The notes: a model not told the origin generated them from the sequence alone. Shown: positions 1 to 9,725, counted from the stretch's first letter. The stretch is 64,000 bases of DNA from Clostridium sp. BJN0001 (GCF_022869825.1 NZ_CP094971.1:79501-143500); one strand, 5' to 3'. Numbers and translations are program-made.

Positions 1-1673
1 TCAAGAGAGTGAAGAGGTACAAATGAACGAATTTCATCCATATAGTTATTTATAACTCTGTGAGATATTTCAGTATTCCATCTTTCAAGAGCAGCAAGCT
101 TAAAGCTATGTAAAATCATATCTGTAAATACGTCATTTCTCTTTAAGCATTTGATTTTTTCTTGGTTCTTATCAAGCTGTGAAATATTTTCATAAACTGT
201 AGCAGGAGCTTTTCCGAAGAATTTGTCTCTTTCTGCTTCTGTAAAGTCTTCAAATATATTATCCTCAGTTCTGTATTTACGAGATTTCTCAAGATAATCT
301 GCACTGTCTCCAGCTTCTTTTGATAATTCCTTAAGAAGTTCTGCTTCTGATTTATTGCTATTTGCAGCATATAATATACCATCAAGCATAGCCATGCATG
401 TAACAGCCATTGCAAGATAAGTATTAGTATGAGGATTTGGTGAACGAAGTTCGAATCTTGTTGCCATTTGAGAATGTTCATCTCTTATTAATCCAGCAAG
501 AACTGTTCTGTTTCTTGAAGGAATTTCAGGTGCTCTTCCAAGTGATGTAACAACACATATTGGAGCTTCAAATCCTGGTTTTAATCTCTTTAATGAATTG
601 TTTGTTGAAGAGATAAATGGATTCATTACTTCGTAGTTTTTAAGAATTCCCATTATGGCACCATATCCTACGATACTTAAGAATTGATCCTTAGGTCCAT
701 TAAATATGTTAATTCTTTTTCCATTTTTTAATTTTATTATGATACTGAAATGAGTATGCATTCCTGAACCTGCAACTTTATCAATAGGCTTAGCCATGAA
801 TGTAACATCAAGACCATTTCTTCTGAAAGTTTCTTGTATAAGAATTCTTACGAAAAGTTCATTATCAGCAGCCTGAAGTGCATCAGCATATTTCCAGTCA
901 ACTTCCATTTGTTCCATTACGTGATCATAATCACCAGAAGAATTTACTTTGGCTTTTACACCACCAACTTCTTTATGACCCATTTCTGGTTCAAAACCAT
1001 ATTTATTCATTAATATAAGAGTTTCTTCAAGAGATGTTCTTACAGCACCCTTAGTACGTGTCCAGTAATGTTCATGTAGAACCTGTGAAGTAGAAAGTTC
1101 TTCAACCTGAGCTACATCATTTGGAGTCTTAACCCAACATTCAAGTTCTGTAGCAGAAGTAACTCCGATATCTTCTATATCATCAGCAGTAATATTAAAT
1201 ACTTTTAAAGTATTTGGATGTTCTTTGAATATTTTCATAAGATTTTCTTTTATTGCTTTTACGGCTGATACAAGAATGTGTCTTGAATCAACTGGCTTGT
1301 TGTTGTGATATAAAAAACAAGGAATTCTAAGAGTTCCTACTGGCTTATTAGTTTCTGGATCTATATAGTTATAATTATAATCTATAAGCCATTTGCAGTG
1401 TAAATCTGTTATCATATCAACTTTTGCATCATCAAGAGTTGCAATTCCTGGAAGAACAACTGATGAACCATCTGTCTGTATTGCTACGCCTTCAAGAAAA
1501 GAAGGTAAGTCTTCTAAGAAAAGTTTGATTGGAATTTTTTCATCAGTATCATTTCCTGATAAATCTATTCCAACGAAAGATGCAAATTTTATCTCCGGAT
1601 GGTTTTTTAATATTTCTCGTATATCTGTTTCGTTATGATTTTCTTCAAGTATTACATAAAGTAAATTATCCAT
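1..1673 (-). CDS. glnA: Glutamine synthetase, long clostridial form (3' end cut by window)
   Basis: ATP-dependent ligation of ammonia to glutamate in the cytoplasm. The minus frame is open from the ATG at 1673 to the window edge (557 codons). It shows GS catalytic signatures: GSGMHTHFS (substrate-binding histidine region), NRTVLAGLIRD (ATP/phosphate-binding arginines) and FELRSPNPHTNTYLAMA near the active site. The length exceeds the ~445 residues of GSI, so this is the larger form of roughly 630 residues known in clostridia; the last ~75 residues lie outside the window. An in-frame stop just upstream supports this ATG, but no good Shine-Dalgarno lies next to it; the nearest (GAAAGGATG) is over 30 nt upstream, with an inverted repeat between. 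The murI gene is divergent. Confidence 0.9.
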   Translation of the reverse strand, partial: MDNLLYVILEENHNETDIREILKNHPEIKFASFVGIDLSGNDTDEKIPIKLFLEDLPSFLEGVAIQTDGSSVVLPGIATLDDAKVDMITDLHCKWLIDYNYNYIDPETNKPVGTLRIPCFLYHNNKPVDSRHILVSAVKAIKENLMKIFKEHPNTLKVFNITADDIEDIGVTSATELECWVKTPNDVAQVEELSTSQVLHEHYWTRTKGAVRTSLEETLILMNKYGFEPEMGHKEVGGVKAKVNSSGDYDHVMEQMEVDWKYADALQAADNELFVRILIQETFRRNGLDVTFMAKPIDKVAGSGMHTHFSIIIKLKNGKRINIFNGPKDQFLSIVGYGAIMGILKNYEVMNPFISSTNNSLKRLKPGFEAPICVVTSLGRAPEIPSRNRTVLAGLIRDEHSQMATRFELRSPNPHTNTYLAMAVTCMAMLDGILYAANSNKSEAELLKELSKEAGDSADYLEKSRKYRTEDNIFEDFTEAERDKFFGKAPATVYENISQLDKNQEKIKCLKRNDVFTDMILHSFKLAALERWNTEISHRVINNYMDEIRSFVPLHSL

Positions 1674-1681
1674 AAAATACT

Positions 1682-1705
1682 ATATCACAGTTAAAACTGT
1701 AATAT
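1682..1705 (-). promoter_or_regulatory. Inverted repeat in the glnA 5' leader
   Basis: Near-perfect dyad: ATATCACAGTT and AACTGTAATAT arms separated by two bases, lying 8 nt upstream of the glnA start and downstream of a Shine-Dalgarno-like GAAAGG. An extended -10-like TGTTATAAT is on the minus strand near 1783-1791, which would put the repeat inside the transcript. It could be a regulator site or an RNA hairpin controlling initiation. A GlnR-type match is imperfect (TGT..ACA spacing one base short). The rest of the 1674-1953 gap is AT-rich with nothing else recognised. Confidence 0.45.
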
Positions 1706-1953
1706 CTGTCACATCCTTTCTATAATATCGAACAAAAATACAAAAATATATATTAATGTTCGCATAAGTCTAATAAAATTTTATTATAACAACCAGTTGA
1801 TGTCAATATCCTTCATTAATATTATGATATTTAAAAATATATGACAATTATAGATAGAAAAATTACTTCAATTATAGATTTATTGCTAATAAAGTAATAA
1901 AATATGTATTAGATATTTATTTGAAAAATATTAAAGAGTGGAGTGAACGCACT

Positions 1954-2730
1954 TTGGATATAAAAGATAAACCTATAGGATTTTTTGATTCAGGGGTCGG
2001 GGGGCTTAGTGTTTTAAGAGAAGCGATAAAGCTTCTGCCAAATGAAAATTTTATTTATTTTGGTGATTCAAAAAATGCACCATACGGTGTAAAAAAACTT
2101 TCTGAAGTTCAAAATCTTACAGTAGAAGCTGCTGAGTTTTTGTACAGCAAGGATGTAAAAGCGATTGTTATTGCCTGTAATACAGCTACAAGTGCTGCAA
2201 TTGAGATTTTAAGAAATAAATATAAAGATAGTATTATTATAGGTATAGAACCAGCTTTAAAACCTGCTGTTGAACTAAAAAGAGAAGGAAAAATTATAAT
2301 AATGGCAACGCCTATGACACTTAGAGAAAAAAAGTTTAAGAATCTTATGTTTAAATACAAAGATGAAGGTGACATAGTTTCTCTTCCATGTCCTGAATTA
2401 GTTGAATTTGTTGAAAGAGGAATTTTAGAAGGAGAGCAGCTTTCTAAATATCTTAAAAACAAATTTAGCGAATATTTAGATGAAAAGATTGCCGCAGTTG
2501 TACTTGGATGTACACATTATCCATTTGTTAAAAATACTTTATCAAAAATTATTGGAAATGATATACCAATAATTGATGGAGGATTTGGAACAAGTAGTGA
2601 ATTAAAAAGACAGCTTGCCGAAAATTCATGTTTTTCTGACAGAAAATGCAAAGGCAGTGTAAAAGTATATAATTCATTAAATGATAAAAATATAATTGAT
2701 TTCTGTTATAATCTTATTAATACAAGATAA
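1954..2730 (+). CDS. murI: Glutamate racemase
   Basis: Cofactor-independent interconversion of L- and D-glutamate, supplying D-Glu for peptidoglycan. Family signatures are all present: the [11 protein letters not shown]-terminus (catalytic Asp 12), [17 protein letters not shown] (catalytic Cys 75) and LGCTHYP (catalytic Cys 186). I chose the TTG at 1954 because GGAGTG lies 8 nt before it and the product then begins a few residues before the FDSGVGG block, as usual for MurI (258 aa). The frame is open to a TTG at 1921 that has no ribosome site. Divergent from glnA, which links two glutamate-consuming genes across one intergenic region; the cyclophilin gene follows after 27 nt. Confidence 0.93.
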   Translation: MDIKDKPIGFFDSGVGGLSVLREAIKLLPNENFIYFGDSKNAPYGVKKLSEVQNLTVEAAEFLYSKDVKAIVIACNTATSAAIEILRNKYKDSIIIGIEPALKPAVELKREGKIIIMATPMTLREKKFKNLMFKYKDEGDIVSLPCPELVEFVERGILEGEQLSKYLKNKFSEYLDEKIAAVVLGCTHYPFVKNTLSKIIGNDIPIIDGGFGTSSELKRQLAENSCFSDRKCKGSVKVYNSLNDKNIIDFCYNLINTR

Positions 2731-2757
2731 TAATAGATACTGAAAGGAGATTTGATT

Positions 2758-3276
2758 ATGAAGAAACCAATAGTTACAATAGAAATGAAAGATGGAGGAG
2801 TTATTAAAGCAGAACTTTATCCTGATATAGCAAAAAATACAGTAAATAATTTTATAGATCTTATAAATAGAGGATTTTATGATGGAGTAATATTTCATAG
2901 AGTAATTCCTGGATTTATGATACAGGGAGGAGATCCTGATGGAACAGGCATGGGTGGCCCTGGATATTCTATAAGTGGAGAGTTTACTTCAAATGGCTTT
3001 CAAAATACTTTAAAACATACTAAAGGAGTATTATCAATGGCAAGAACAATGATGCCTAATTCAGCAGGAAGCCAGTTCTTTATAATGACTGAAGATGCTC
3101 CACATTTAGATGGACAGTATGCTTCATTTGGAAAAGTAATTGAAGGAATGGATGTTGTAGAAAAGATAGTAAATACTAAAAGAGATATGGATGACAGACC
3201 ATATGAAGATCAAGTAATGAAAAAAGTAACAGTTGATACATTTGGAGAAAAATATGATGCACCAACTACAATTTAA
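2758..3276 (+). CDS. Peptidyl-prolyl cis-trans isomerase, cyclophilin type
   Basis: Cytoplasmic prolyl isomerase/foldase of 172 aa with no signal peptide. Cyclophilin signatures are clear: NTVNNFIDLINRGFYDGVIFHRVIPGFMIQGGDP (FHR and GFMIQGGD core, residues ~25-60), GVLSMART, SAGSQFFI and the ASFGKV strand. The ATG at 2758 is 8 nt from GAAAGGAGA; the TTG six bases earlier is too close to that site. Likely co-transcribed with murI (27-nt gap). Confidence 0.93.
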   Translation: MKKPIVTIEMKDGGVIKAELYPDIAKNTVNNFIDLINRGFYDGVIFHRVIPGFMIQGGDPDGTGMGGPGYSISGEFTSNGFQNTLKHTKGVLSMARTMMPNSAGSQFFIMTEDAPHLDGQYASFGKVIEGMDVVEKIVNTKRDMDDRPYEDQVMKKVTVDTFGEKYDAPTTI

Positions 3277-3305
3277 AATATAAATAAAGATGGGGGGATA
3301 TTTCA

Positions 3306-3671
3306 GTGAAAAAATGTGTATTAGTTTATGGATTGAAAGATTCAGAAATAAGAAAAATAGAGAGACTTAGTATAAAAGTAGTAAAAGTTACAAATAAAAA
3401 TTTACTTATGACTATAGGGGATCTTCTTAATAATTGTAAAGTCAGCGCTGATACATTTTCAAAATTGAAATCAGATGAAAAAGCAGTGATTTTTGATGGA
3501 TTTACTGATAATGAACTTCAAAGTACAATAAAAACCATAAGAACATTTCTGCAAGGTGGTGTTTTAGCGGTAGTTACAGAAAGCTCGCGTAAATGGACTT
3601 TTAAATATCTTGTAGACCACCTAGTAGATGAAAGAGAATGGTTTAAGAAGAATAATCAGGGGGACAATTAA
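3306..3671 (+). CDS. DUF3783-type small protein
   Basis: 121-residue soluble protein starting at a GTG behind GGGGGGAT. The layout (VLVYGLKDSEIRKIERLS at the N-terminus, a central GDLL segment, and a C-terminal half ending in a charged REWFKKNN tail) matches clostridial proteins annotated as DUF3783; function unknown. The stop codon abuts the ATG of the downstream XRE regulator with no gap, so the two are translationally coupled and probably work together or share regulation. Confidence 0.7.
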   Translation: MKKCVLVYGLKDSEIRKIERLSIKVVKVTNKNLLMTIGDLLNNCKVSADTFSKLKSDEKAVIFDGFTDNELQSTIKTIRTFLQGGVLAVVTESSRKWTFKYLVDHLVDEREWFKKNNQGDN

Positions 3672-4343
3672 ATGAGCAGAGTTGGAGATAAAATAAGAGC
3701 AGCAAGAGAAAAAAGTGGTTTTACGCAGAAAAATTTTGCTAAAAAGCTTGGAGTTGCAGAAAAATATATAAATGAATTAGAATCTGGAAGAAAAGTTGCA
3801 AATGAAAGCTTTATACAGAGAGCTTCAAAACTTTTAAAAACAGATTTAAATGATATAAGCATGGTAGTAACTGATGAAGAACTTGTAAAAGAGAGAAAAG
3901 CTTTTGAAAGTATGCCTAAAAAGAAAAGCAAAGAAAGTGCTGAAGTATGGACTGATGCATTTGCTTCAGTATTAAAAAATGTTCCTATTTATGATTACAG
4001 CCTTAAACAGACTTATGGAACAAAAGAAATGGCAGTTCATTCAAATAAAGTAGAAGGATATCCTCAGGATAAAGTTTTATATTTAAAAGTTCAAGATGAT
4101 GAAATGAATGGATTTAGAATGCTTAAAGGTGATATTGCTTTTGGACATAAAATAAAAGAACTTACAAATAATGGTTTTTTCCTTGTTGAATACAAAGGAG
4201 AAAGAAAAATAAGACAAGTAAAAACTCTTGGAAATTCAAAAATTTTATTAGTAAGTAATGCTGGATCACTTAGAACTGAAACAATGGAAATAAAATCAGT
4301 GATTCCAATTGCTAAAATAGAAAAAGTTGAAATAAATCTTTAA
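3672..4343 (+). CDS. XRE-family regulator with S24-like C-terminal domain lacking the catalytic serine
   Basis: Residues ~5-58 form a Cro/C1 helix-turn-helix (IRAAREKSGFTQKNFAKKLG, then KYINELESGRK). Residues ~120-215 resemble the LexA/CI S24 fold: VLYLKVQDDEMNGFRMLKGD aligns with the family's GDSM..-GD motif, but Ser is replaced by Glu, so self-cleavage is not expected. Transcriptional regulator of unknown target; could respond to ligand or partner binding instead of RecA. Directly adjoins the DUF3783 gene and ends with a strong terminator. Length 223 aa. Confidence 0.8.
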   Translation: MSRVGDKIRAAREKSGFTQKNFAKKLGVAEKYINELESGRKVANESFIQRASKLLKTDLNDISMVVTDEELVKERKAFESMPKKKSKESAEVWTDAFASVLKNVPIYDYSLKQTYGTKEMAVHSNKVEGYPQDKVLYLKVQDDEMNGFRMLKGDIAFGHKIKELTNNGFFLVEYKGERKIRQVKTLGNSKILLVSNAGSLRTETMEIKSVIPIAKIEKVEINL

Positions 4344-4360
4344 AAATAAGTTTTAATAAA

Positions 4361-4410
4361 AGAGCGTGTCACATTAGTATTTAAACTAATTGCACCACGC
4401 TCTATTTTTA
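4361..4410 (+). terminator. Intrinsic terminator after the XRE gene
   Basis: AGAGCGTG (4361-4368) pairs with CACGCTCT (4396-4403), with an inner ATTAGT/ACTAAT extension, followed by ATTTTTA. It separates the murI-XRE unit from the CRISPR leader. Confidence 0.8.
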
Positions 4411-4485
4411 TAAAAAATTACATTTATATATAATATTATTATTTAGAAAAATATATACATATTTACTAAATAATTTTAAATATAG

Positions 4486-4727
4486 TTGATAGACGGAAAA
4501 ATAATAGTATAATATAAGAAGAAGGTTAATTATATATAAATTTTTCAAAAAATAGATTTTGTTTTTTGAACACTTGATGAATACTGGCTTTAGAGCTATT
4601 TATGGGTATGTAAAGCTATATAAAAAAGCTTAAATTAGTATGCTTTTTTTATAAAAAAACTCAATTCTAAGCTAGTCTCAAAATTGGTGTGAGCAGTTAG
4701 AAATAGCGGGGTTTATTAAATTTTGCT
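4486..4727 (+). promoter_or_regulatory. CRISPR leader with a sigma-A-type promoter
   Basis: TTGATA (4486-4491), 16-bp spacer, TATAAT (4508-4513), then about 210 bp of AT-rich non-coding sequence up to the first repeat. Its position opposite the degenerate terminal repeat marks it as the leader, so the array is transcribed on the plus strand and new spacers should enter at ~4728. No ORF or RNA gene was seen in it. Confidence 0.65.
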
Positions 4728-7308
4728 ATTGAAGAGGAACATCCATTAAAACAAGGATTAAAACTTAGTCACTTTCTTTTTAGCCATTTTCTTTTTTTCT
4801 ATTGAAGAGGAACATCCATTAAAACAAGGATTAAAACATGGATATTAATTACAATATAACACCATGTGTTACGATTGAAGAGGAACATCCATTAAAACAA
4901 GGATTAAAACTTTAATAAATCTGCAATTGTATATTGTTTTAAATGATTGAAGAGGAACATCCATTAAAACAAGGATTAAAACTTCCGCATAATGCAAAAG
5001 GAACAAATAACTGGCGATTGAAGAGGAACATCCATTAAAACAAGGATTAAAACTTTATCGACACCGCTGACTCAGATGGTTTAATTCCATTGAAGAGGAA
5101 CATCCATTAAAACAAGGATTAAAACTTTACCATGTATAATTACAGATTTTAAGTATGGCGATTGAAGAGGAACATCCATTAAAACAAGGATTAAAACTTA
5201 ATACAGATAATTGGTTAGATATAGATGGGAGCATTGAAGAGGAACATCCATTAAAACAAGGATTAAAACCCGACTCCAGTAGGTAATACTACTAATGCAT
5301 TTCTGATTGAAGAGGAACATCCATTAAAACAAGGATTAAAACTCCGCTGACTGATGAAACGCTAACAAAAAAGCGAGATTGAAGAGGAACATCCATTAAA
5401 ACAAGGATTAAAACACAATTTATATTCCACACTTTGCTTATGCTGATACTATTGAAGAGGAACATCCATTAAAACAAGGATTAAAACAAGATAAGTATTT
5501 TAAATTTGAAAATACTTATGGTAGAATTGAAGAGGAACATCCATTAAAACAAGGATTAAAACCTTGATAGGGATCTTAAAGAGAGGTGAAGCATTTGAAT
5601 TGAAGAGGAACATCCATTAAAACAAGGATTAAAACTACTAATAAATGGTAATATATATTTAGAAGAAAAAATATTGAAGAGGAACATCCATTAAAACAAG
5701 GATTAAAACTATATGATGGAACAGTTAAATCCTGAATATTTGAATTGAAGAGGAACATCCATTAAAACAAGGATTAAAACGAGAAAACTCAACAATGGTG
5801 CGAAAGCACGTAAAAGATTGAAGAGGAACATCCATTAAAACAAGGATTAAAACTATTATTTGTTCCTTTTCTTCGCCCTATTATTAACCAATTGAAGAGG
5901 AACATCCATTAAAACAAGGATTAAAACGCGATATTATACAGGCGATACACGCAATACAAGAAATTGAAGAGGAACATCCATTAAAACAAGGATTAAAACG
6001 GTTCTATAATTATAATACAGATGAAAAGGAAGTTAAATTGAAGAGGAACATCCATTAAAACAAGGATTAAAACGCAAAAGCTACTACAGAAGCACTTAAA
6101 AATCAGCTAGATTGAAGAGGAACATCCATTAAAACAAGGATTAAAACTAGAGTTGCCAATAGGTAAAAGTGTAGTGACTTTTATTGAAGAGGAACATCCA
6201 TTAAAACAAGGATTAAAACTCTTTCAATCATTTTCTCTATATGATTCAATAGACATTGAAGAGGAACATCCATTAAAACAAGGATTAAAACATATACTCC
6301 TTGAGATAATTGAGGAGCTTATACATATTGAAGAGGAACATCCATTAAAACAAGGATTAAAACTAGTAGATGAGGATGATATAAAAGAAGCAGAACAATA
6401 TTATTGAAGAGGAACATCCATTAAAACAAGGATTAAAACCAACTACTAATTTAGTAAAAGTAGCATGTGAATAATTGAAGAGGAACATCCATTAAAACAA
6501 GGATTAAAACCAGAAAACATAGAATCTACTACAGAAGTAGCAGATGATTGAAGAGGAACATCCATTAAAACAAGGATTAAAACATACTAATAGAGTATTT
6601 CTACTGAATCCTTCATTATTGAAGAGGAACATCCATTAAAACAAGGATTAAAACCCCTTTCTTATACCGTATAAACTACTTTTCTTATTTATTGAAGAGG
6701 AACATCCATTAAAACAAGGATTAAAACCTTTTTACTTTCCCATTCTCAACATGATATGTTCATTGAAGAGGAACATCCATTAAAACAAGGATTAAAACTT
6801 TTTATTTTTCCAGTCTTCCAATTCCTCTGCTGTAGATTGAAGAGGAACATCCATTAAAACAAGGATTAAAACTCTACTGCAAGAGTAACGGTACAAGTCG
6901 CTACTCCAATTGAAGAGGAACATCCATTAAAACAAGGATTAAAACTCAAAGAAGTACCAATCTCCATCTATTTCTTCCCAGATTGAAGAGGAACATCCAT
7001 TAAAACAAGGATTAAAACCACCTAAATCTATACTACAAATTCTATTATTAAACTATTGAAGAGGAACATCCATTAAAACAAGGATTAAAACTTATATATC
7101 ATTAATTTATTTTTGTCTATACTTTTTGATTGAAGAGGAACATCCATTAAAACAAGGATTAAAACCTGAAAAGATTATAATTCAGCCGATAAGTACATCA
7201 TTGAAGAGGAACATCCATTAAAACAAGGATTAAAACCCTTTCTCATCATATTCATACCATTCTTCATATCCGTTGAAGAGTGATATCCATTAAAATGAGT
7301 TCTATTAT
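4728..7308 (+). CRISPR. CRISPR array: 35 intact 37-nt repeats plus one degenerate terminal repeat, 35 spacers
   Basis: The repeat begins ATTGAAGAGGAACATCC and ends ATTAAAACAAGGATTAAAAC (the two parts overlap by none and total 37 nt). Intact copies start at 4728, 4801, 4874 and so on to 7200; period 71-76 nt, spacers 34-39 nt, all visibly different. The 35 copies look identical by eye. The copy at 7272 is decayed, especially in its 3' half, as expected at the leader-distal end. ATCC/GGAT can form a short stem, and the 3' ATTAAAAC resembles the 8-nt 5' handle of Cas6-processed type I/III crRNAs. No cas gene occurs within the window (4.7 kb left, 56 kb right), so processing proteins must be encoded elsewhere. 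Subtype cannot be decided from the repeat alone. Confidence 0.98.
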
Positions 7309-7340
7309 GTTCAAATAAATTAATTATTGTGGATAAATAA

Positions 7341-7386
7341 AGAAGCTATAGCACTAATTATTTAGCGTTATAGCTTCTTTATTTTT
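7341..7386 (+). terminator. Terminator at the end of the CRISPR array
   Basis: AAGAAGCTATA and TATAGCTTCTT arms (7341-7380) followed by TATTTTTT. It sits about 30 nt after the degenerate repeat and would end the pre-crRNA and insulate sleC. Confidence 0.8.
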
Positions 7387-7466
7387 TAAAAACATTAATT
7401 AAGATGTAACTTTTTATTTATAAAATCATATTATATCATGGTGAATAAATATTTAAGGAGAAAAGT

Positions 7467-8771
7467 ATGCCGAGCAGAGGAAGGCTTAAAATTGAATGTT
7501 TTAAAGGAGAAAATTATATACCTCTTGATGGATGCAAAGTAACTATTAAAGGATTTGAGAATCGTCAAGATATACAGGTTACTACAGATAGCAGCGGACT
7601 TACAGAAGAAGTTGAACTTGATGCTCCTCCTGTTGAATATTCTTTAAATAAAGATAATGAAAAGCAGCCATATTCAGTATATGACCTTGTTATAGAAAAA
7701 GATAATTTTGAACCTACAATGGTAAAAGGATGTCAGATATTTGCAGATCAGCTTGCTATTCAGCCTTGCTATATGAATGAATCAGAAAGTAGACAGGACC
7801 AAGTAATAGATATACTTCCAAATACTCTTTTTGGAGATTATCCTCCTAAAATACCAGAAGAAGAAGACAAGCCACTTCCACCTCCATCTTCAGGTGTAGT
7901 ACTTCAAAAACCTGTTGTGCCAGGAGTTATTACAGTACATCAAGGAAGTCCTAATGACGCTTCTGCACCTAACTATACTGTACCATTTAAAAATTATATA
8001 AAAAATGTTGCATCATGTGAAATATATTCAACATGGTCTGAATCAACAATAAGAGCTAATGTATTCTGCATTATTTCATTTACTTTAAATAGGATATACA
8101 CAGAGTGGTATAGAGGAAAAGGAAAGAGATTTGATGTTACAAGTTCTACTGCATATGATCATGCGTTTAATTATGGAAGAAATATTTATAACAGCATAAG
8201 TGTAGTTGTTGATGAATTATTTTCGACATATATAAAAAGAGTAAATAGAAAGCAGCCTTTACTTACACAGTATTGTGATGGAAAAAATGTAAGTTGTCCT
8301 ACATGGCTTAGCCAATGGGGAAGTAAATACTTAGGCGATGAAGGAAAAGTACCATATGAAATACTTACTTATTATTATGGAGATAATATAGAACTTGTTA
8401 CAGCAGAACAAGTTGAAGGAAGTCCTGAATCTTATCCTGGATATGATCTTACTGTAGGCTCAACTGGTATAGCAGTTAGCACAATACAAAATCAGCTTAA
8501 TGCAATATCTAAAAATTATCCTCTTATTCCAAAAGTTATAGCAGATGGTAATTTTGGACCTAAAACAGCTGAATCTGTAAAGGTATTTCAAGGAGTATTT
8601 AATCTTCCTAAGACTGGAGTTGTCGATTATGCAACATGGTATAAAATTTCTGATGTTTATGTAGCTGTTACTAAAATTGCTGAACTTAGAGGAAGAAATA
8701 ATAAAAATATATTTATTCCTCCATCATATAGTAGAAATAGATCTATAAAAACACCTAGTATTTATTATTAA
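7467..8771 (+). CDS. sleC: Spore cortex-lytic enzyme SleC
   Basis: Germination-specific cortex hydrolase (lytic transglycosylase in characterised clostridia), stored as a zymogen in the spore and activated by Csp proteases. The 434-aa product matches the SleC plan throughout: N-terminal beta-sandwich pro-region (residues ~1-140), a proline-rich PLPPP linker at ~136-140 next to the expected activation region (VVLQKPVVPGVITVHQG, ~144-160), a catalytic domain (NYIKNVASCEIYSTWSES-type block, and QYCDGKNVSCPTWLSQWGS), then a peptidoglycan-binding domain at ~330-396 (GSTGIAVSTIQNQL, DGNFGPKTAESVKVFQ). The ATG at 7467 follows AAGGAG. No csp gene is in the window. Converges with the pflX-like gene, overlapping it by 4 bp. 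Confidence 0.92.
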   Translation: MPSRGRLKIECFKGENYIPLDGCKVTIKGFENRQDIQVTTDSSGLTEEVELDAPPVEYSLNKDNEKQPYSVYDLVIEKDNFEPTMVKGCQIFADQLAIQPCYMNESESRQDQVIDILPNTLFGDYPPKIPEEEDKPLPPPSSGVVLQKPVVPGVITVHQGSPNDASAPNYTVPFKNYIKNVASCEIYSTWSESTIRANVFCIISFTLNRIYTEWYRGKGKRFDVTSSTAYDHAFNYGRNIYNSISVVVDELFSTYIKRVNRKQPLLTQYCDGKNVSCPTWLSQWGSKYLGDEGKVPYEILTYYYGDNIELVTAEQVEGSPESYPGYDLTVGSTGIAVSTIQNQLNAISKNYPLIPKVIADGNFGPKTAESVKVFQGVFNLPKTGVVDYATWYKISDVYVAVTKIAELRGRNNKNIFIPPSYSRNRSIKTPSIYY

Positions 8772-9667
8772 TCTACTCCGTTTAAATTAAATTCTGGAAT
8801 ATAAGATGTGTTTGCAGTCCCTTCATCTTGGATAAACCCATTTTTTATTCCAAGAGTAAGAGCATAGTTAATTATTGCATCATAATGCTTTGGATTAAGT
8901 TTTTTATTTATTTCAGGATACTTTTTAGCATCAAATAATGGAATATATTGATTCATTATACTTATAAAGATATTGTCACCATATCTATTATAGAGAGTAT
9001 CAAGTACCTTTTTAGAATCAAATAAAAGTCCTGGAAGCATAAGATGTCGCACAATTACTCCTTTTTTCATAAGTCCATTTTTATCAAAAACAGGTTTTCC
9101 GACCTGTCTTACCATTTCATCAATAGCGTTTAATGCATTTTTTTGATAATTTTCTACTTTAGAATATTTTAATGCGTATTTATCATCAAAATATTTAAAA
9201 TCAGGAAGATATACGTCTATATATCCTTCTAATGATTTAAGAGTTTCTATGCTGTCATATCCATTTGTATTATATAAAATAGGGATATTAAGACCATTTT
9301 TTTTAGCTATTTTAAGTGCTTCTATTATTTTAGGAACATATTGGGTTGGAGTAACTAAATTTATATTATTAGCCTTCTGTTTCTGAAGATTTAAAAATAT
9401 TTCAGCAAGTTTTTCTTCAGATACTATTTTGCCTTTATTATCATGACTTATTTCATGATTTTGGCAAAATACACAATTAAAGTTGCAGTATGAAAAGAAA
9501 ACTGCACCAGAACCATTACCTTTAGAGATAGGAGGCTCTTCCCACATATGAAGTGCAGCTCTTGCTATTTTTATTTCATTTCCTGCTTTGCAATATCCAA
9601 GTTCATTTTTATTTCTATTAACTTTGCAGTCTCTACTGCATAATCTACAATTATCTAAAGCGTTCAT
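8768..9667 (-). CDS. Radical SAM protein, PflX/COG1313 type
   Basis: 299-aa cytoplasmic radical SAM protein related to pyruvate formate-lyase activating enzymes. The cluster motif is CNFNCVFCQN (Cys 61, 65, 68, CX3CX2C), preceded by a cysteine-rich N-terminus (Cys 7, 10, 14, 26), typical of the PflX/YghX-like group whose substrate is not established. GSGAVFFSYCNFNC and NLVTPTQYVPKI fit this family. No glycyl-radical enzyme gene is adjacent, so a PFL-activation role is not supported by context. Its stop overlaps the sleC stop. Confidence 0.85.
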   Translation of the reverse strand: MNALDNCRLCSRDCKVNRNKNELGYCKAGNEIKIARAALHMWEEPPISKGNGSGAVFFSYCNFNCVFCQNHEISHDNKGKIVSEEKLAEIFLNLQKQKANNINLVTPTQYVPKIIEALKIAKKNGLNIPILYNTNGYDSIETLKSLEGYIDVYLPDFKYFDDKYALKYSKVENYQKNALNAIDEMVRQVGKPVFDKNGLMKKGVIVRHLMLPGLLFDSKKVLDTLYNRYGDNIFISIMNQYIPLFDAKKYPEINKKLNPKHYDAIINYALTLGIKNGFIQDEGTANTSYIPEFNLNGVD

Positions 9668-9725
9668 TTTTCTACCTTCTGTTAAGTTATTTTCAGCTTT
9701 TATTATAGAATAAAATAGTATTTAA

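Noticed and set aside
1393..1638. Plus-strand frame within 1-1673
   Set aside because: Antisense to the continuous glutamine synthetase frame, which has conserved catalytic motifs.
6153..6407. Open frame reading repeated IEEEHPLKQGLK units, and a minus-strand frame at 5576-5758
   Set aside because: Both are translations of CRISPR repeats and spacers; no ribosome site and no independent evidence of coding.
4728..7308. Type VI (Cas13) assignment from the TAAAAC repeat end
   Set aside because: The stem is only four pairs and no HEPN effector is encoded nearby; the ending also fits Cas6-type handles, so the subtype was left open.
8768..9667. Pyruvate formate-lyase activase
   Set aside because: The cysteine-rich N-terminus and sequence fit the PflX-type group, and no glycyl-radical enzyme partner gene is adjacent.
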